Below, piece after piece: positions 16,847 to 18,146 of a stretch of 18,146 bases of DNA (its first letter is position 1; each line of letters starts with the position of its first letter). The position numbers and the translations under genes are program-made. Under the pieces are notes generated by a model. The model searched no databases and was not told where the DNA came from. It saw only the letters and a list, made by a program, of their open reading frames with translations. This DNA is from Rhodocyclaceae bacterium (lineage in GTDB: Bacteria; Pseudomonadota; Gammaproteobacteria; Burkholderiales; Rhodocyclaceae), in NCBI GenBank assembly GCA_016791085.1, contig JAEUNN010000144.1, positions 1-18,146 of the forward strand, written 5' to 3'.

Positions 16847-16871
16847 GCGCGCTGCAGATGCACGAGCGCGC
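16847..16871. promoter_or_regulatory. Inverted repeat upstream of cas3, candidate operator or mRNA hairpin
   Basis: GCGCGCT (16847-16853) and AGCGCGC (16865-16871) are perfect 7-bp arms around 11 nt, in the 79-nt gap between the regulator stop and the cas3 start. I saw no convincing -35/-10 pair here. It could be an operator for the adjacent WYL protein or an RNA hairpin affecting cas3 translation. GC-rich repeats of this size also arise by chance in such DNA. Confidence 0.3.
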
Positions 16872-16887
16872 AACTGTATGTCCCTCC

Positions 16888-16908
16888 CGTGCTCATTCCG
16901 TGAGCACG
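16888..16908. repeat. Perfect hairpin overlapping the regulator stop codon
   Basis: CGTGCTCA (16888-16895) and TGAGCACG (16901-16908) form an 8-bp perfect stem with a 5-nt TTCCG loop. The regulator's TGA stop (16893-16895) lies in one arm. On the minus strand GGGAGGGACAT follows, with no U-run, so it is not a standard terminator. It might modulate read-through into cas3 or act as a binding site. Confidence 0.5.
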
Positions 16909-17879
16909 TCGGCACCGGACGGCGGGGAATATTGCGCGAGCGCGGCTTGCAGTTCGGCGCGCACGGCGGCGCGCAGGCTGGCGGGGGCCAGCACTTCGAC
17001 GTGGCGGCCGTGGCGCAGGATGTCCATGGCGAGTTCGCGCGCGTCGGCGTAAGGCAGTTCGAGTTCGTAGCGGCCGTCGGGCAGGCTGCGGCCGCGCTGG
17101 TCGGGGTGCCATAGTTCTTCGGCCACCCAGCGTGCGCGTTCGGCGCTGAACAACAGGCGCGCGTGCTGGCGCGGCGGGCCGGCGAATATGCCGTAGGCGG
17201 CGTCGAAGTGCGCCGCCACGTCGGCGTCCGGCACTTCATGCGCGGCCAGGTCCAGCGGCTGGGCGTGCAGGATGCGTTCCAAGGCGAAGCTTCTTAGCGC
17301 GCCGCGCTCGTGACACCAGGCCTCCAGGTACCAGTTGTCGCGCCAGCGCGTAAGGCGTTGCGGCGATACGCTGCGCCGGCCGGGCGGGCGCGCGGCGCTG
17401 CGCGGCTGGTATTCGATGTCAAGCCGGCGGCGCTGCGCCAGCGCCAGCGCGCAGCTTTCGAAACTGTGCCCCACGCCGCGCCCGGCCACGCGCGGCAGGT
17501 GCATGCGCCGGGCAAGTTCGCCGCCGCCCAGGTGTTCGGCCGACACCAGTTCGTGGATGCGCTTGCGCACCGGCGCGAGGGCCGCCGACAGCAGGCCGGG
17601 TTCGGCATCTTCGAGCAGGCGCTGCGCGAGCAACAGGGCGGTCAGTTCGCCGGGCGTGAACCACAGGCCGGGCAGTACGGTTTCGGCGCCCTGTTTGTAG
17701 CGATAGCCCTGCCCGCGCACGCAGTCGATCTGTCCGCCGTATTCGCGCAGGGTGCGGATGAGCCGCGTGACGGTGGAGCGCGTGCATTCCAGATGGCTGG
17801 CGATTTCGTCGCGCGGCACCGGCCGGTGCCTGGCCCGCAGCAACTCGTGCAGCCTGAAAAAACGATGCAGCATGTCCAT
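16893..17879 (-). CDS. WYL-domain transcriptional regulator with N-terminal winged helix-turn-helix
   Basis: This 328-residue protein has three parts. Residues 1-62 form a DeoR-like winged HTH (FFRLHELLRARHRPVPRDEI, then SHLECTRSTVTRLIRTLREY). The middle, about 137-205, is a WYL domain with the literal W183-Y184-L185 in RWRDNWYLEAWCHERG, followed by RSFALERI. The C-terminal WCX-type part, about 238-312, includes YELELPYADARELAMDILRH and GRHVEVLAPASLR. WYL proteins are common beside CRISPR and other defence genes and often repress them until a ligand, thought to be nucleic acid or nucleotide, binds. Gene order (same strand, 70-79 nt before cas3) suggests control of this operon and perhaps of itself. 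The ATG at 17879 (MDMLHRFF) fits the family start. Whether it represses or activates cannot be read from sequence. Confidence 0.9.
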   Translation of the reverse strand: MDMLHRFFRLHELLRARHRPVPRDEIASHLECTRSTVTRLIRTLREYGGQIDCVRGQGYRYKQGAETVLPGLWFTPGELTALLLAQRLLEDAEPGLLSAALAPVRKRIHELVSAEHLGGGELARRMHLPRVAGRGVGHSFESCALALAQRRRLDIEYQPRSAARPPGRRSVSPQRLTRWRDNWYLEAWCHERGALRSFALERILHAQPLDLAAHEVPDADVAAHFDAAYGIFAGPPRQHARLLFSAERARWVAEELWHPDQRGRSLPDGRYELELPYADARELAMDILRHGRHVEVLAPASLRAAVRAELQAALAQYSPPSGADVLTE

Positions 17880-18146
17880 GCGCGCCCCGGTCCCTGCAGC
17901 AAACGCTCGGATTATGCACGGAGGTCGTGTAGCTTCCTGGCTTTAATGTATCTGATGCCGGTGAGCTTTGGAGTTTTTGTTGTGCCGGAGGGTAGGCTGT
18001 CGGGGCAACAAAAATACGCCTCGCGTGCGCGCGCCATCCGGGCCTGCGGGCGCCCGGCCGCGGGGACGCCGCGCTGCCCGACTTCCGGCTGTGGCGGGCG
18101 GTCGCTGCGGCCGGCTGGCGTGCGCGTCACCGCCCCGCTTGCGCGG
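17880..18146. promoter_or_regulatory. Region upstream of the regulator; probable operon promoter region
   Basis: This 267-bp segment runs to the right edge. The part nearest the regulator is AT-richer than its surroundings. A CATAAT on the minus strand (about 17913-17918) could be a -10 but has no good -35 partner. From about 18015 on the sequence is very GC-rich and open in several frames, with no recognisable protein. An inverted repeat occupies 17974-18014. I see no tRNA, IS end or degenerate CRISPR repeat here. Confidence 0.4.
17974..18014. promoter_or_regulatory. Inverted repeat TTTTTGTTG...CAACAAAAA, candidate operator
   Basis: Perfect 9-bp arms (17974-17982 and 18006-18014) surround 23 nt, and the symmetry resumes after two mismatches (13-bp arms with 2 mismatches). 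The T-run is on the 5' side of the hairpin on both strands, so it cannot be an intrinsic terminator. It lies about 95-135 bp before the regulator ATG, where an operator or activator site would be expected. Confidence 0.45.

Noticed and set aside
16814..17239. N-terminal extension of Cas3 to 17239
   Set aside because: It is an out-of-frame reading of the WYL regulator gene. Cas3 homology starts at MTFEDFF.
17912..18130. Minus-strand open frame of 72 codons at the right end
   Set aside because: No recognisable domain, no ribosome site, a compositionally odd N-terminal half, and it covers the inverted repeat. I treat it as intergenic, though a small unknown protein cannot be excluded.
16814..18146. 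Possible degenerate repeat or crRNA-like autoregulatory RNA near the cas promoter
   Set aside because: I looked by eye for matches to the repeat hairpin and ATTGAAGC handle in the leader and upstream regions and found none convincing. A computed search allowing mismatches would settle it.

Overview
The window is GC-rich (roughly two thirds G+C by eye) with proteobacterial-style genes, Shine-Dalgarno sites and REP-like palindromes. I infer a beta- or gammaproteobacterium (Pseudomonadota) but cannot name a genus. Nearly everything here is one CRISPR-Cas locus of subtype I-G (formerly I-U), read right to left on the minus strand.

Layout from right to left: an upstream region with an inverted repeat (17880-18146); a WYL-domain regulator; cas3 (helicase followed by a C-terminal HD nuclease); csx17 (the large Cas8-like subunit); csb1 (Cas7); csb2 (Cas5-Cas6 fusion); a cas4-cas1 fusion; a 162-nt GC-rich gap; cas2; a leader of about 237 nt; then an array of 87 repeats and 86 spacers (526-6832). 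The array reads on the minus strand. Its last repeat (526-561) is degenerate and abuts a cluster of strong palindromes (411-526). To the left, a minus-strand reading frame with no visible start codon encodes two PKD/Ig-like domains and runs off the left edge (1-410). It looks truncated at its 5' side and is a different kind of DNA from the CRISPR locus.

How the parts work together (established for the families, inferred here): Cas4-Cas1 with Cas2 captures PAM-flanked prespacers and inserts them at the leader end near 6832. Csb2 cleaves the array transcript at the repeat hairpin. Csb2, Csb1 and Csx17 assemble on the crRNA as the surveillance complex, and Cas3 unwinds and degrades the target. 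The WYL protein, encoded just upstream in the same direction, probably controls the operon. All core genes are full length with the expected catalytic residues visible and the leader-end repeats are intact, so the system looks functional.

The system is a recognised subtype, not a new one. The less-described parts are the repeated CGAGCGCT motif in the leader, a sigma70-like promoter abutting the first repeat, three inverted repeats around the WYL gene, the REP-like junction at the old end of the array, and the unannotated PKD-domain fragment.
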